Shown piece by piece: positions 24,331 through 33,370 of a stretch of DNA of 64,000 nt. This stretch comes from Fructilactobacillus cliffordii (GTDB lineage Bacteria > Bacillota > Bacilli > Lactobacillales > Lactobacillaceae). A model generated the notes under the pieces. It saw nothing but the letters and a program-made list of their open reading frames with translations. It was not told where the DNA came from and did not search any database. The translations under genes and the position numbers were made by a program. Numbering within the stretch: the stretch's first letter is position 1; every line of letters begins with the position of its first letter. Location: contig NZ_CP097117.1 in NCBI RefSeq assembly GCF_024029355.1, positions 1,178,001 through 1,242,000 on the forward strand, written 5' to 3'.

Positions 24331-25207
24331 AGTCCAACTGCTCTCTTTGTGAGATGACGTATTTGAGAAAGTGGGTGCTGGCGAGGGAGAGTCCCGCCGG
24401 ATTTTGGTAGGCAATGTCAATGTCTTGCGCCACCTCTGGCTCCGTGTGGGCCGTCTTAATGTTGAAATCAGAGTTTCCAACCATTAACTCGGAAACGAGA
24501 CTCACTCCCAGACCGGCTTCTACCATCGCCATCACGGTGTAATCGTCTTGAATCTGGTCCTTAATCTCCGGATTAATGCCGATTTTTTCAAACGCGGCCC
24601 GGACGTCACTGTGTGAGCCCTCGGGAATTAAGATGATGTTGTTTGAATGGGCTTTGAGGTCAGCGAGGCTGACCACTTCCTGATCAGCCAGGGGATGATC
24701 CGGATCCATAACCGCGACCAACCGCTCCCGTTTGAGCGGAGTGGTGAACAGTCCCTGAGTGAGAGTTTGCTTGATAAAGCCAAGATCGACCTTCCCGCGC
24801 TTGATGTCTGCAAGGATTTCATCGTAATCGCCCTGCTGATACAGGGTGAAATGCACGTGAGGATGTTGAGCTTCAAACCCCTTAATCAATCCCGGGAGCC
24901 AGTACCGCGAAGTACTGTTACTGGCCCCAATGCGGACGGTTCCCGTTTCTAAGCCGTTGATTTGGTCGGCGATTGTGTGGGTGGTTTCATACTGGCGTAA
25001 CAGTTGCTGGAATTCGGGGTACAGTTTTTGGCCCGCGGGCGTCAACTTGATGCCCCGCCGGGAACGTTGCAACAGGCGCACGTTAAATTCGGTCTCTAGA
25101 CTTGCCACGGTTTGACTGACGGATGACTGGGTGTAGCCCAGCTCGTGGGCGGCGCGCGTGAAACTCCCGGTTTCGATAATCTTTTGGAAGACGGCAAAGC
25201 GATTCAT
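24329..25207 (-). CDS. LysR-family transcriptional regulator
   Basis: 292 residues. The N-terminal winged helix (residues 1-60) has 'GSFTRAAHELGYTQSSVSQTVASLE'. 'TVRIGASNSTSRYWLPGLIKGFE' begins the ligand-binding domain of the CysB/CysL-like type. It is divergent from an amino-acid permease gene across 113 bases, the usual LysR arrangement in which the regulator controls the neighbour and itself. The inducer is unknown; an amino acid or its breakdown product would fit the context. Confidence 0.88.
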   Translation of the reverse strand: MNRFAVFQKIIETGSFTRAAHELGYTQSSVSQTVASLETEFNVRLLQRSRRGIKLTPAGQKLYPEFQQLLRQYETTHTIADQINGLETGTVRIGASNSTSRYWLPGLIKGFEAQHPHVHFTLYQQGDYDEILADIKRGKVDLGFIKQTLTQGLFTTPLKRERLVAVMDPDHPLADQEVVSLADLKAHSNNIILIPEGSHSDVRAAFEKIGINPEIKDQIQDDYTVMAMVEAGLGVSLVSELMVGNSDFNIKTAHTEPEVAQDIDIAYQNPAGLSLASTHFLKYVISQREQLD

Positions 25208-25223
25208 TATATCAGTTCTCCTA

Positions 25224-25284
25224 ATGTTTCTATTAAAAAGATTAATTTTACTTATTTAAGTCTAGCCGGTAAGATAAGAAACAT
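25224..25284. promoter_or_regulatory. Distant inverted repeat between LysR gene and permease gene
   Basis: ATGTTTCT (25224-25231) and AGAAACAT (25277-25284) are exact reverse complements with centres 53 bases apart, about five helical turns. This could allow two regulator dimers to bind one face of the DNA. The classical T-n11-A motif is not obvious inside the arms. Confidence 0.4.
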
Positions 25285-25320
25285 CAATTAAAACTTAGAT
25301 AGCGACGAAAGGAGCAAGCC

Positions 25321-26736
25321 ATGCGAAATCGGATTTTTAAACAAGAATCAGTTACTAATTACATGAAGGCCGATGCTCGGTTAAAACGGACGCTCGGCGC
25401 ATGGGACCTGGTCGCGCTGGGCATTGGGGCCGTGATTGGAACCGGAATCTTTATTTTGCCAGGCCACGAAGCGGCGCAACACGCCGGCCCGGCGGTAGCA
25501 ATTGCCTTTTTACTGGCAGCCTTATTGTCGGGAGTCGTGGGCATGGCATATGCCGAATTTTCCTCCGCCATGCCGATTGCGGGGTCAGCCTACTCGTTTG
25601 GAACGGTGGTTTACGGTGAAATCGTCGGTTGGATTATCGGTTGGGCGCTAATCTTGGAGTACTTCTTGGCGGTTTCTGCCGAAGCGACTGGGTTTGCCGC
25701 CTACTTTAACAATAACCTGTTGGCGCCCCTCGGGGTGAAATTACCCACCGCATTGCAGGCTGGTCCACTCGAAGGAGGAATGGTGAACGTGACTGCTGTC
25801 CTGATTATTTTGGTGATTGCCTTGATTATCGCGAAGGGCGCAGACCTCTCGAAGAAGGTTGAAAACACCGCTGTGGTGGTAAAAGTGGCCATTATTATTA
25901 TTTTCATTGGGATCGGGGTCTTTTACATTAAGTCCGGTAACTACGTGCCGTTTTATCCCAAGCAATTTCGCGGAGCACCCTTCGGACTTGGGGGAATTTC
26001 AACTGCGGCTGCCACCGTCTTCTTTGCCTTCATCGGGTTTGACGCGTTGGCTGCCAACTCGGCGGAAACGATTAACCCGAAACGCAACGTGGTGCGCGGG
26101 ATTTTGGGGACCGTGTTAATTGCAGTAGTCCTTTACGTGGCCTTTTCGTTGGTCTTGGTTGGAATGGTGCACTATACGCAACTAAACGTTGACGATCCGG
26201 CTGCTTATGCGCTACACGTTGTTCACCTAGATGGTTGGAACAAGTTGATCACAATTGGAGCGTTGTTTGGAATCTTTACCGCCATGGTAACCATGTTCTT
26301 CGGGGGCTCTCGGTTGGTCTATGCGCTGGGTCGTGATGGCCTGCTTTCGAAGAAAATGGGGCAGGTGGATGAAAAGACCAAGGTGCCTCGGAATGCCGTG
26401 GTAATCGCGTTGGTCGTCCAAGCCTTCTTTGCCGGAGTAGTACCACTGGAACAACTGGCATCCTTGATTAACGCCGGAACGTTGCTGGCCTTTGCCTGCA
26501 TCTCCTTTGGCATTATTCCGCTACGAAAGCGCAAAGACATCCCGAACGATGGGTTTAAGATGCCGTGGTACCCGGTCCTTCCAATTCTGGCCGGCTTGTG
26601 TAGCATCTATTTCATCATCATGCTACCTAATGCCACCAAGCTGGCGGTCGGATTGTGGATTGTGATTGGTTTAATCGTGTATTTTACCTATGGATTGTGG
26701 CATTCGAAGTTGCAACAACGAGATCAATCTGAATAA
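25321..26736 (+). CDS. APC-family amino-acid permease, CAT/YfnA-like
   Basis: 471 residues, 12-14 helices. 'LGAWDLVALGIGAVIGTGIF' (residues 24-43) and 'FFAFIGFDALAANSAETINP' (near 237) mark the cationic-amino-acid-transporter type subfamily that includes YfnA and YhdG. Substrates in this group range from branched-chain and aromatic to cationic amino acids. The start ATG 25321 follows GAAAGGAGC. The neighbour LysR gene is divergent and likely controls it. It is monocistronic, with one of the strongest terminators in the window. Confidence 0.85.
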   Translation: MRNRIFKQESVTNYMKADARLKRTLGAWDLVALGIGAVIGTGIFILPGHEAAQHAGPAVAIAFLLAALLSGVVGMAYAEFSSAMPIAGSAYSFGTVVYGEIVGWIIGWALILEYFLAVSAEATGFAAYFNNNLLAPLGVKLPTALQAGPLEGGMVNVTAVLIILVIALIIAKGADLSKKVENTAVVVKVAIIIIFIGIGVFYIKSGNYVPFYPKQFRGAPFGLGGISTAAATVFFAFIGFDALAANSAETINPKRNVVRGILGTVLIAVVLYVAFSLVLVGMVHYTQLNVDDPAAYALHVVHLDGWNKLITIGALFGIFTAMVTMFFGGSRLVYALGRDGLLSKKMGQVDEKTKVPRNAVVIALVVQAFFAGVVPLEQLASLINAGTLLAFACISFGIIPLRKRKDIPNDGFKMPWYPVLPILAGLCSIYFIIMLPNATKLAVGLWIVIGLIVYFTYGLWHSKLQQRDQSE

Positions 26737-26752
26737 AGTGTTTAATTTAGCT

Positions 26753-26800
26753 AACCAAAAAACGCTCTTCCGCATTAAACCGGAAGAGCGTTTTTTGGTT
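26753..26800. terminator. Very strong bidirectional terminator
   Basis: A 20-base arm (26753-26772, AACCAAAAAACGCTC...) and its complement (26781-26800) with an 8-base loop. It serves the permease and the convergent isochorismatase-like gene. Confidence 0.9.
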
Positions 26801-26804
26801 TTAA

Positions 26805-27365
26805 TTAATCTGCAATGCGAGCCCCGAGGGCATTTTGAAAGTGTTGCAAGGCAAATTCTTGGTTTTCAGGCGAAAAGCCGGCGGTTGCCTTAGGATGAAT
26901 CACCAGTTGGTAACCCAGATTGTAGGCGCTGACCGCAGTGTGCAGCAGGCAGATGTCACTAGCAACTCCGGTTAAATGGAGTTCGGTGATGCCACGGGCC
27001 CGCAGCTGCAAGTCTAAATCGGTCCCAGCAAAGGAACTGTACCGCGTTTTGTCCATTTCCCACACGTTGGGGTCGGCTTGGTGTTCGTTGTACCAGGGTT
27101 GGAGCTGCCCGTAAAACTCCCGGCCCCAAGTATCTTTGAGGTTGTGAGGGGGAAAGAGCTTGGATTCTGGATGGTAGGGATCGTCTTGTTGGTGTAAATC
27201 AGTGGGGAGAATGACAACATCGCCTCTTTCAGCGAATTGATTGGCAAGATTGATAATTGTGGGTTCAGCCGCTTGCGCTGTTTTACCCAGGGTTAATGCT
27301 CCGTCATCTGCAACAAAATCGTTGGTATAGTCAATAATCAGTAAAGCCTGCTTGGTGGTCATCAT
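26805..27365 (-). CDS. Isochorismatase-family hydrolase, nicotinamidase-like
   Basis: 186 residues from ATG 27365, preceded by AAAGGAG. The catalytic triad is visible: Asp12 in 'LLIIDYTNDF', Lys in 'EMDKTRYSSFAGTDL' (about residue 108) and Cys in 'ASDICLLHTA' (about 142). 'LPTDLHQQDDPYHPESKLFPPH' carries the His/Asp metal-site pattern (D-x-H ... H) expected of PncA-type nicotinamidases. It would therefore convert nicotinamide to nicotinate in NAD recycling. A general cysteine hydrolase is the alternative. Confidence 0.82.
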   Translation of the reverse strand: MMTTKQALLIIDYTNDFVADDGALTLGKTAQAAEPTIINLANQFAERGDVVILPTDLHQQDDPYHPESKLFPPHNLKDTWGREFYGQLQPWYNEHQADPNVWEMDKTRYSSFAGTDLDLQLRARGITELHLTGVASDICLLHTAVSAYNLGYQLVIHPKATAGFSPENQEFALQHFQNALGARIAD

Positions 27366-27430
27366 AAACACTCCTTTAGCAATTTTGCTTTAGTATAACA
27401 GAGCCAGGACCCAGTTGATGTTAGGACGAT

Positions 27431-27459
27431 TTGCAATTCCGCACAGAAACCCATATACT
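27431..27459 (+). promoter_or_regulatory. Promoter of the lysine-riboswitch/lysP transcript
   Basis: TTGCAA (27431-27436), 17 bases, TATACT (27454-27459). Confidence 0.75.
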
Positions 27460-27474
27460 GGGAAGGAATTGAAT

Positions 27475-27703
27475 AACTTAGAATCTAAGAAGAGGAGCAA
27501 TTTTCATCAGTACAGCTAGGGAGGGGACCACTCCGAAGAAATAGTTGGAAAGGGAACGTTGCCGAAACTAGCCGGGTGGAACCGGGCTGGTTGGGCCTTG
27601 GTTGAAGAAATCAAGGACTGTCGCACTTGATGCGGAGCGCTTTAACGGACTAACCCGAATATCAAAGTGGGGACTCTTCTGGATTAGGAAGGGTCCCTTT
27701 TTA
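27475..27703 (+). promoter_or_regulatory. Lysine riboswitch (L box) with terminator
   Basis: The order of conserved elements matches L boxes: AGAGGAGC (27491-27498), CAGTA (27508-27512), GGAAAGGG (about 27547-27554), GCCGAA (27561-27566), a hairpin AACTAGCC/GGCTGGTT, then GGACTGTCGC and GGAGCGC. A terminator follows: GGGACTCTTC (27670-27679) pairs with GAAGGGTCCC (27688-27697), then five T. Lysine binding should favour termination. The stretch GGGTGGAACC resembles a T-box core but sits in the hairpin loop region of the L box. The downstream gene is a LysP-type permease, which agrees. Confidence 0.85.
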
Positions 27704-27747
27704 GTTGTTGACCAAGGGGATTAGACATATAAGAGGAGGAAAAAAGA

Positions 27748-29217
27748 ATGGCAGAAGAAAAGGTAACTCAGCACGTGAAGCGGGGCTTAAAGTCCCGGCA
27801 CGTGTCGATGATTGCCCTCGGTGGCTGTATCGGAACTGGTTTGTTTGTTGCCAGTGGAGGAGCCATCAGTAAGGCTGGTCCGGGAGGCGCCCTGGTTGCC
27901 TACATTTTAATGGGAATCATGGTGTACTTCTTGATGACTAGTTTGGGAGAAATGGCCACGAACTTGCCGGTTTCTGGGTCGTTTTCAACCTATGCGGCGA
28001 AGTACGTGGATCCCGCATTGGGGTTTGCGATGGGCTGGAACTACTGGTTTAACTGGGCGATTACCGTGGCGGTGGACGTTTCGACCGTTTCGTTGGTCAT
28101 GGCGTTTTGGTTCCCACATTTTCCGGCCTGGATTTGGAGTGCGATTGCGTTAACGCTAATCTTTGTGATTAACGCGTTAGCCGTGTCGGCCTTTGGAGAA
28201 ACCGAGTTTTGGATGTCGTTGATCAAGGTGATTACCATCATCATCTTCCTCATCGTGGGATTCTTAACCATCTTTGGGATTATGGGCGGGCACGCCACCG
28301 GCTTGAGTAACTTTACCTATAAAGATGCGCCGTTTGTGCACGGAATTCCGGGAATCATCAGCGTGTTCGTGGTCGCCGGGTTCTCGTTTCAGGGAACTGA
28401 ACTGGTTGGGATTACGTCTGGAGAAGCTGATGATCCGCGCAAGAGTGTGCCCAAGGCCATTCACGAAGTTTTCTGGCGGATTATTCTCTTTTACTTCCTC
28501 GCGATCTTCGTGATTGCGGCGGTAATTCCGTACACGAGTCCAGATCTGCTAGGTTCATCTGCGAGTGACGTTTCGATCAGTCCCTTTACAATTGTGTTTG
28601 AACGGGCCGGATTGGCGGCAGCGGCCAGTGTCATGAATGCGGTTATTTTAACCTCCGTGATTTCATCGGCCAACTCTGGGATGTACGCTTCGACCCGGAT
28701 GCTCTATTCCATGGCGGACGAGGGTTACGCCCCGAAAATGTTTGGTAAGGTTTCCAAGCGCGGGATTCCTTTCTTAGCCTTGTTGGCTACGACCGCTGTA
28801 GCGTTATTAACCTTCTTAACTAGTTTCATGGGTCCGCAGATTTACCTGTGGTTAGTCGCTGCTTCCGGATTAACTGGGTTCATTGCCTGGTTCGGGATTG
28901 CACTTTCCCACTATCGCTTCCGGCGGGCCTTTATTGCCCAGGGACACCATCTCGACGAACTGAAGTATCACGCGACCTGGTTCCCATTTGGACCGATTCT
29001 CTGTTTGATTTTGTGTATCGTGGTAATCTTTGGCCAAGACGTGGGTGCCTTCGTTCACGGTCAATGGTTCCAAATTGCGGTAACGTACATCAGCGTGCCG
29101 CTGGTTTTGGCGCTCTACATTGGTTACAAATTGGTTAAGCATACGCATTTGATTCCATTGGACCAGGTTGACGTTGCTCCGGCTGACTTAAGTCAGGAAA
29201 ACAAAGACCAGGATTAA
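27748..29217 (+). CDS. lysP: Lysine-specific permease
   Basis: 489 residues, 12 helices. 'LKSRHVSMIALGGCIGTGLFV' (residues 14-34), 'AGFSFQGTELVGITSGEADDP' and 'PKAIHEVFWRIILFY' (near 240) are the LysP hallmarks within the AAT subfamily; LysP has E222/E230-type residues in the same region. It imports lysine with protons. The lysine riboswitch in the 5' leader supports the substrate independently of homology. The ribosome binding site is GAGGAGG. There is no clear terminator after it before the deoxynucleoside kinase gene, which has its own extended -10 (TGC-TACAAT at 29218-29226). Confidence 0.92.
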   Translation: MAEEKVTQHVKRGLKSRHVSMIALGGCIGTGLFVASGGAISKAGPGGALVAYILMGIMVYFLMTSLGEMATNLPVSGSFSTYAAKYVDPALGFAMGWNYWFNWAITVAVDVSTVSLVMAFWFPHFPAWIWSAIALTLIFVINALAVSAFGETEFWMSLIKVITIIIFLIVGFLTIFGIMGGHATGLSNFTYKDAPFVHGIPGIISVFVVAGFSFQGTELVGITSGEADDPRKSVPKAIHEVFWRIILFYFLAIFVIAAVIPYTSPDLLGSSASDVSISPFTIVFERAGLAAAASVMNAVILTSVISSANSGMYASTRMLYSMADEGYAPKMFGKVSKRGIPFLALLATTAVALLTFLTSFMGPQIYLWLVAASGLTGFIAWFGIALSHYRFRRAFIAQGHHLDELKYHATWFPFGPILCLILCIVVIFGQDVGAFVHGQWFQIAVTYISVPLVLALYIGYKLVKHTHLIPLDQVDVAPADLSQENKDQD

Positions 29218-29266
29218 TGCTACAATGGAAGGTGCTTTGTAAATCAGTGTCAATGGAGGATGCACC

Positions 29267-29905
29267 ATGATTGTTTTATCGGGACCAATTGGAGCGGGGA
29301 AGACGACGTTAACCACGCTGTTAGCGGAGCATTTGAACGCGCCCGCTTTTTATGAATCAGTGGATGATAATGAGATTCTGCCGTTGTTTTATCAGGATCC
29401 GCAAAAGTACGCCTTTTTGTTGCAGATCTACTTTTTAAACAAACGACTGGATGCGATTAAGGAGGCCAACGCTAACCAGTACAGCGTGATGGACCGGTCC
29501 TTATTTGAAGACTCGTTGTTGTTTCATTTAAACGCGGATTTAGGTCGTTCCACCAAGACGGAAGTAGAAACGTACGACTCGTTACTGGCCAATATGTTGG
29601 ATCCGGTGTCTCCCGATGATTATCAAAAGATTCCTGATCTTTTAATCTACTTGCACGTTTCCTTTGAAACGATGTTAGCCCGGATTAAAAAACGGGGTCG
29701 TAGTTACGAACAGATTGAGCACGATGCGAGTCTGTATGATTACTATCGAGAACTTAATCGGCGTTACGATCAGTGGTTTGCTCAGTATGACCTATCGCCC
29801 AAGCTAGAAATTGACGGTGATCAACTGGAGTTTGTGGATAATCCACAAGCCCGGGAGCAAATTTTTCGGCTGGTGGATCAAAAAATTGCCCAAATTTTGG
29901 GGTAA
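29267..29905 (+). CDS. Deoxynucleoside kinase (dAK/dGK family)
   Basis: 212 residues. The P-loop is 'GPIGAGKTT' (6-14). 'YSVMDRSLFEDSLLF' has the DRS motif (the ERS/DRS catalytic turn). 'IKKRGRSYEQIE' near residue 142 is the arginine-rich lid. It phosphorylates deoxyadenosine, deoxyguanosine or deoxycytidine for salvage. In lactobacilli such kinases commonly pair with the deoxyribosyltransferase seen at 17903-18343. The ribosome binding site is GGAGG. The serS T-box promoter overlaps its downstream edge. Confidence 0.9.
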   Translation: MIVLSGPIGAGKTTLTTLLAEHLNAPAFYESVDDNEILPLFYQDPQKYAFLLQIYFLNKRLDAIKEANANQYSVMDRSLFEDSLLFHLNADLGRSTKTEVETYDSLLANMLDPVSPDDYQKIPDLLIYLHVSFETMLARIKKRGRSYEQIEHDASLYDYYRELNRRYDQWFAQYDLSPKLEIDGDQLEFVDNPQAREQIFRLVDQKIAQILG

Positions 29906-29911
29906 GTATTG

Positions 29912-30137
29912 TATAATAAAGAAAATGAAAACTGATAGCGTAGTTTTAGTAGAACCACAGAGAGATGACGGTGGGTGGAAGTCATCGTTCGAAATTTCCG
30001 CTACGTTTTAAGGGCAGTTAATCCTGCACGGTGATACCGTTACCATCAAATTGAGGGCTTGGCTATTGATTAGTCAGGAACTTGGGTGGTACCGCGAACA
30101 AAGACCTTCGTCCCAATTGTGGGACGGGGTCTTTTTT
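29912..30137 (+). promoter_or_regulatory. T-box riboswitch of serS (with -10 box)
   Basis: TATAAT at 29912-29917 starts the transcript; the -35 is poor. Stem I is built from AAAAC/GTTTT and AGCG/CGCT at the base, with an AGTA S-turn, GAAC/GTTC, an AGAGA bulge and GATGAC/GTCATC above. The T-box core GGGTGGTACCGCG is at 30084-30096. The terminator AAAGACC...GGTCTTT (30100-30137) contains the nested stem CGTCCCA/TGGGACG. The 3' side of the specifier loop reads GAAATTTCCG; TCC (Ser) is the best specifier and agrees with serS. Confidence 0.92.
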
Positions 30138-30177
30138 CATGCAGAAAAAGAGCGAAGCATACGAGGAGATTATTAAT

Positions 30178-31467
30178 ATGTTAGACATTAAGTTAATTCG
30201 GCAAAAACCAGATTGGATTAAGGAAAAGCTGGCCACCCGGGGTGTGAGTCCAGAAACGATTGATCAATTATTGGAATTAGACCAACAACGACGGGATTTA
30301 ATTGTGCAAACCGAACAGTTAAAGGCCGAACGAAATGAGGTTTCGGACCAAATTTCGCAATTAAAACGCAACAAAGAGGATGCCGAAGCACCCATCAAAC
30401 GGATGCGGGAAGTCGGCGCTGAAATCAAACAGTTAGACCAGGACTTAGAAAAGGTAGAAGCCGAACAACATGATGTAGCTGCCCACCTGCCTAACATTCC
30501 GAACGATCAAGTTCCAGTTAGCTTAACTGAGGATGGGGCTGTCGAATTACGTAAAGTTGGAAATCCTCGTCAATTTGACTTTACGCCCAAGGCTCATTGG
30601 GAAATCGGGGAAGAGCTCGATATTTTGGACTTTCAACGTAGTTCCAAGGTAGCGGGCAGCCGGTTTGTTTACTACCTCGGGGCCGGAGCCATGTTAGAAC
30701 GGGCTGTGTATAACTTCTACCTGGATGAAAATGATAAAGCTGGCTACACAGAAGTTTTACCACCATACATGGTGAACTCGGATTCGATGTACGGAACCGG
30801 ACAATTTCCGAAGTTCTTGGAAACCAAGGCCGGGTTTGAAATTGCGGGCAGTGATTTAACCATGATTCCGACGGCCGAAGTTCCCTTAGTAAACTTCTAT
30901 CGTGATGAAGTGATTCCTGCAGATAAACTACCAGTGAAGTTTACGGCCTTAACTCCTGCCTTTCGTTCTGAAGCTGGAAGTGCCGGACGGGATACCAAGG
31001 GCTTAATCCGGTTGCACCAGTTTAACAAGGTCGAAATGGTGCAATTCACAAAGCCCGAAGATTCCTGGGATGCCCTGGAAAACATTACGCACCAAGCAGA
31101 AAGCTCATTACAAAAATTGGGCCTGCCGTACCATGTCATTACGTTAACTTCGAGTGACATGAGTTTTACGGCTGCCATGACCCACGATTTGGAAGTCTGG
31201 ATGCCAGCCCAAAACTGTTATCGAGAAATTTCAAGTTGTTCGAACACCACTGATTTCCAGGCCCGGCGTGCTCACATTCAGTACCGAGATGAAAACGGAA
31301 AATTACAGTACGTCCACACTCTGAACGGTTCTGGGCTAGCCGTGGGTCGGACGGTTGCTGCCATTTTGGAAAATTACCAAAACGAAGACGGTTCGGTCAC
31401 GATTCCGGACGCCTTGCAACCATACATGCACGGCATGAAGAAAATTACCAAACAACAACTCTTTTAA
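30178..31467 (+). CDS. serS: Seryl-tRNA synthetase
   Basis: 429 residues from ATG 30178, which follows GAGGAG; the open frame reaches back into the T-box, but [14 protein letters not shown] is the family N-terminus. Residues 30-110 form the long antiparallel coiled coil that holds the tRNA-Ser arm. Class II motif 2 is '[21 protein letters not shown]', split by the loop, and motif 3 is '[16 protein letters not shown]'. It charges tRNA-Ser (and tRNA-Sec where present) with serine. It is controlled by the Ser T-box directly upstream and ends in a short hairpin. Confidence 0.97.
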   Translation: MLDIKLIRQKPDWIKEKLATRGVSPETIDQLLELDQQRRDLIVQTEQLKAERNEVSDQISQLKRNKEDAEAPIKRMREVGAEIKQLDQDLEKVEAEQHDVAAHLPNIPNDQVPVSLTEDGAVELRKVGNPRQFDFTPKAHWEIGEELDILDFQRSSKVAGSRFVYYLGAGAMLERAVYNFYLDENDKAGYTEVLPPYMVNSDSMYGTGQFPKFLETKAGFEIAGSDLTMIPTAEVPLVNFYRDEVIPADKLPVKFTALTPAFRSEAGSAGRDTKGLIRLHQFNKVEMVQFTKPEDSWDALENITHQAESSLQKLGLPYHVITLTSSDMSFTAAMTHDLEVWMPAQNCYREISSCSNTTDFQARRAHIQYRDENGKLQYVHTLNGSGLAVGRTVAAILENYQNEDGSVTIPDALQPYMHGMKKITKQQLF

Positions 31468-31473
31468 ACAGGG

Positions 31474-31498
31474 GAGCGTCGAGAACGGCGCTCTTTTT
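31474..31498 (+). terminator. Short terminator after serS
   Basis: GAGCG (31474-31478) pairs with CGCTC, followed by five T. The stem is short, so read-through is possible. Confidence 0.6.
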
Positions 31499-31558
31499 GT
31501 TTACCGAAAATTCGGGATTATCGCTGCTTTGCTGCTATGAAAAAGTGATCAATGCTGT

Positions 31559-31582
31559 AACGTTCCGTAAAACACGAACGTT
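31559..31582 (+). promoter_or_regulatory. Perfect inverted repeat upstream of the phn promoter
   Basis: AACGTTC (31559-31565) and GAACGTT (31576-31582) with a 10-base spacer. Each arm holds the GAAC core of a Gram-positive PurBox (AWWWCCGAACWWT), with about 10 of 13 matches on each strand. It lies 13 bases before the -35 box, where an activator would bind. Other regulators remain possible. Confidence 0.4.
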
Positions 31583-31595
31583 TTCAAATTTAATG

Positions 31596-31625
31596 TTGCT
31601 TTCATTAGTTAAATTATGCTAAAAT
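31596..31625 (+). promoter_or_regulatory. Promoter of the phnDCEE-like operon
   Basis: TTGCTT (31596-31601), an 18-base spacer ending TGC, and TAAAAT (31620-31625), an extended -10 promoter. Confidence 0.65.
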
Positions 31626-31655
31626 GAGTTTATTATTAACTTGAGGAGGAGCGTA

Positions 31656-32594
31656 ATGAAGGTCAACAGGTTACTAAAGTTCGGATTATTAGCGTTGGTC
31701 CTGCTAATGGTCGGAGGTGGTTTGAGTGGTTGTAGGAAACACTCGAACGCCGAAAATTACCAACCCAAGAAGCTCGTGGTGGAATTTAACCCATCTTCTA
31801 ATGCCGGTAAGATGGAAGCCCGGGCGAAACCACTGGAAAAAATGCTAGAGCAACAACTCCACATTCCCGTCAAAGTGGTAGTTTCCACGAGTGGGAGTTC
31901 GATGGTGGAAGCCTTGGGTTCTAAAACGGCCGACGTGGCCTTTTTAGCCCCGACTGCTTATGCCTTAGGGCACGCTAACTACGGGGTTAAGGCCATTTTG
32001 CAGGCGACCCGGTATAAATACGGTCCTGATTCAACAGAAGCCGTGACTAACATCCCCACGAACACGTATTTAGGTGAGATCGTGGTTCGGAAGAACGGAA
32101 AGGTCAAAAACCTCAACGATTTGAATGGAAAGAAGATCGCGATTCAAGATACGACTTCGACCGCGGGTTACATTTTCCCAGCGGTGGAGCTAGAAGAACA
32201 CGGGATTAACATTCACAAAAACGGGATTAAGACCTTCACGGTGAAGGGAGCCGACCAAGGGGTCTTATCCGTTTACAACGGTAACGCTGACGCCGCCTTC
32301 GTTTTCCAAGGGGCGCGTAAGATTGCCGCCAAGGATGATCCCAACGTGATGAAGGATACTTCGGTTTTGTACAAAACCAAGCCCATTCCGAACGATACGA
32401 TTTCTGTACGTCGGGATATGAGTCCGAAGTGGGATAAGAAAATTGCCAATGCCTTTCAAACAATTGCTAAATCGAAAAAGGGACACAAGATTATTTACGA
32501 AATCTATAGTCACCAAGGCTACGTTCCGGTTAAGGATAGCGACTTTAACATTGTGCGGACGTACCTACGCAAAGTTGGACGACTAGATGAATAA
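31656..32594 (+). CDS. phnD: Phosphonate-type ABC transporter substrate-binding lipoprotein
   Basis: 312 residues from ATG 31656 with GAGGAGG before it. The signal peptide ends in the lipobox LSGC with lipidated Cys26. The body matches PhnD/SsuA-like periplasmic-binding type 2 proteins: 'VEFNPSSNAGKMEARAKPLEKML', 'GSKTADVAFLAPTAYALGH' and 'DTTSTAGYIFPAVELEEHG'. PhnD proteins bind phosphonates, but relatives bind phosphite, methylphosphonate or other small anions. No C-P lyase genes are in the window, so the ligand is open. First gene of a four-gene transporter operon. Confidence 0.88.
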   Translation: MKVNRLLKFGLLALVLLMVGGGLSGCRKHSNAENYQPKKLVVEFNPSSNAGKMEARAKPLEKMLEQQLHIPVKVVVSTSGSSMVEALGSKTADVAFLAPTAYALGHANYGVKAILQATRYKYGPDSTEAVTNIPTNTYLGEIVVRKNGKVKNLNDLNGKKIAIQDTTSTAGYIFPAVELEEHGINIHKNGIKTFTVKGADQGVLSVYNGNADAAFVFQGARKIAAKDDPNVMKDTSVLYKTKPIPNDTISVRRDMSPKWDKKIANAFQTIAKSKKGHKIIYEIYSHQGYVPVKDSDFNIVRTYLRKVGRLDE

Positions 32595-32608
32595 GGGGAG
32601 ATAGACTA

Positions 32609-33370
32609 GTGGCTGCAAAAACGGTATTAGAACTCAAACACGTGAATAAGGTATACCCGAATGGGGTCAAGGGATTAGACGACATTAACTTTACGGTCCA
32701 CGAGGGTGAATTCGTGGCCGTGGTCGGACTGTCAGGGGCCGGGAAGAGTACGTTATTTAACTCGATTAACCGGATGATTGATGTGACTGACGGTCAGGTA
32801 TTAGTTGACGGAACGGACATTACGAAGGTCAACGGCAAGGAACTACGCCGGATGCGTCGAAAAATCGGTATGATCTTCCAAAGCTTTAACCTGGTTGACC
32901 GCACCACGGTGCAAAAGAACGTACTGGCCGGCCGAACCGGTTACTACCCAACCTGGAAAACCTTACTGGGGATTTACTCTAAGGAAGACAAACAACAAGC
33001 AGTGGCCCAACTGGAAAAAGTAAACATGGTCAAGAAACTGTACCGGCGGGCCGACCAACTGTCTGGCGGACAAAAGCAACGGGTAGCAATTGCGCGGACC
33101 TTGATGCAAAATCCCACGCTAGTGCTGGCCGATGAACCGGTGGCTTCTTTGGACCCGAAAACCAGTAAGGGTGTGATGGACGACCTTTACAACCTCAAGA
33201 AACACGAACACATTACCGTATTAGTGAACCTGCACTCGATGGAACTGGCGTTGAAGTACGCGGATCGGATTATCGGGCTCCGGGATGGAAAACTGGTTTA
33301 CAACAAGCCAATTGCCGAATCGAACGAAGCTGACCTGCGGGATGTTTACGAACACGGGAGGGATAACTAA
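32609..33370 (+). CDS. phnC: Phosphonate-type ABC transporter ATP-binding protein
   Basis: 253 residues starting at GTG 32609, with AGGGGAG 8 bases upstream. The Walker A is 'GLSGAGKST' (residues 38-46), the signature 'LSGGQKQRVAIART' at about 150 and the Walker B 'LVLADEPVASLD'. 'MIDVTDGQVLVDGTDITKVNG' and the long insertion 'GYYPTWKTLLGIYSKED' are typical of PhnC. It powers uptake with the two membrane subunits that follow. It overlaps phnE1 by one base (TAATG). Confidence 0.93.
   Translation: MAAKTVLELKHVNKVYPNGVKGLDDINFTVHEGEFVAVVGLSGAGKSTLFNSINRMIDVTDGQVLVDGTDITKVNGKELRRMRRKIGMIFQSFNLVDRTTVQKNVLAGRTGYYPTWKTLLGIYSKEDKQQAVAQLEKVNMVKKLYRRADQLSGGQKQRVAIARTLMQNPTLVLADEPVASLDPKTSKGVMDDLYNLKKHEHITVLVNLHSMELALKYADRIIGLRDGKLVYNKPIAESNEADLRDVYEHGRDN

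Noticed and set aside
27570..27595. A T-box-like core (GGGTGGAACC) upstream of lysP
   Set aside because: The surrounding blocks AGAGGAGC, GCCGAA and the AACTAGCC/GGCTGGTT hairpin fit the lysine riboswitch, and no T-box Stem I is present.
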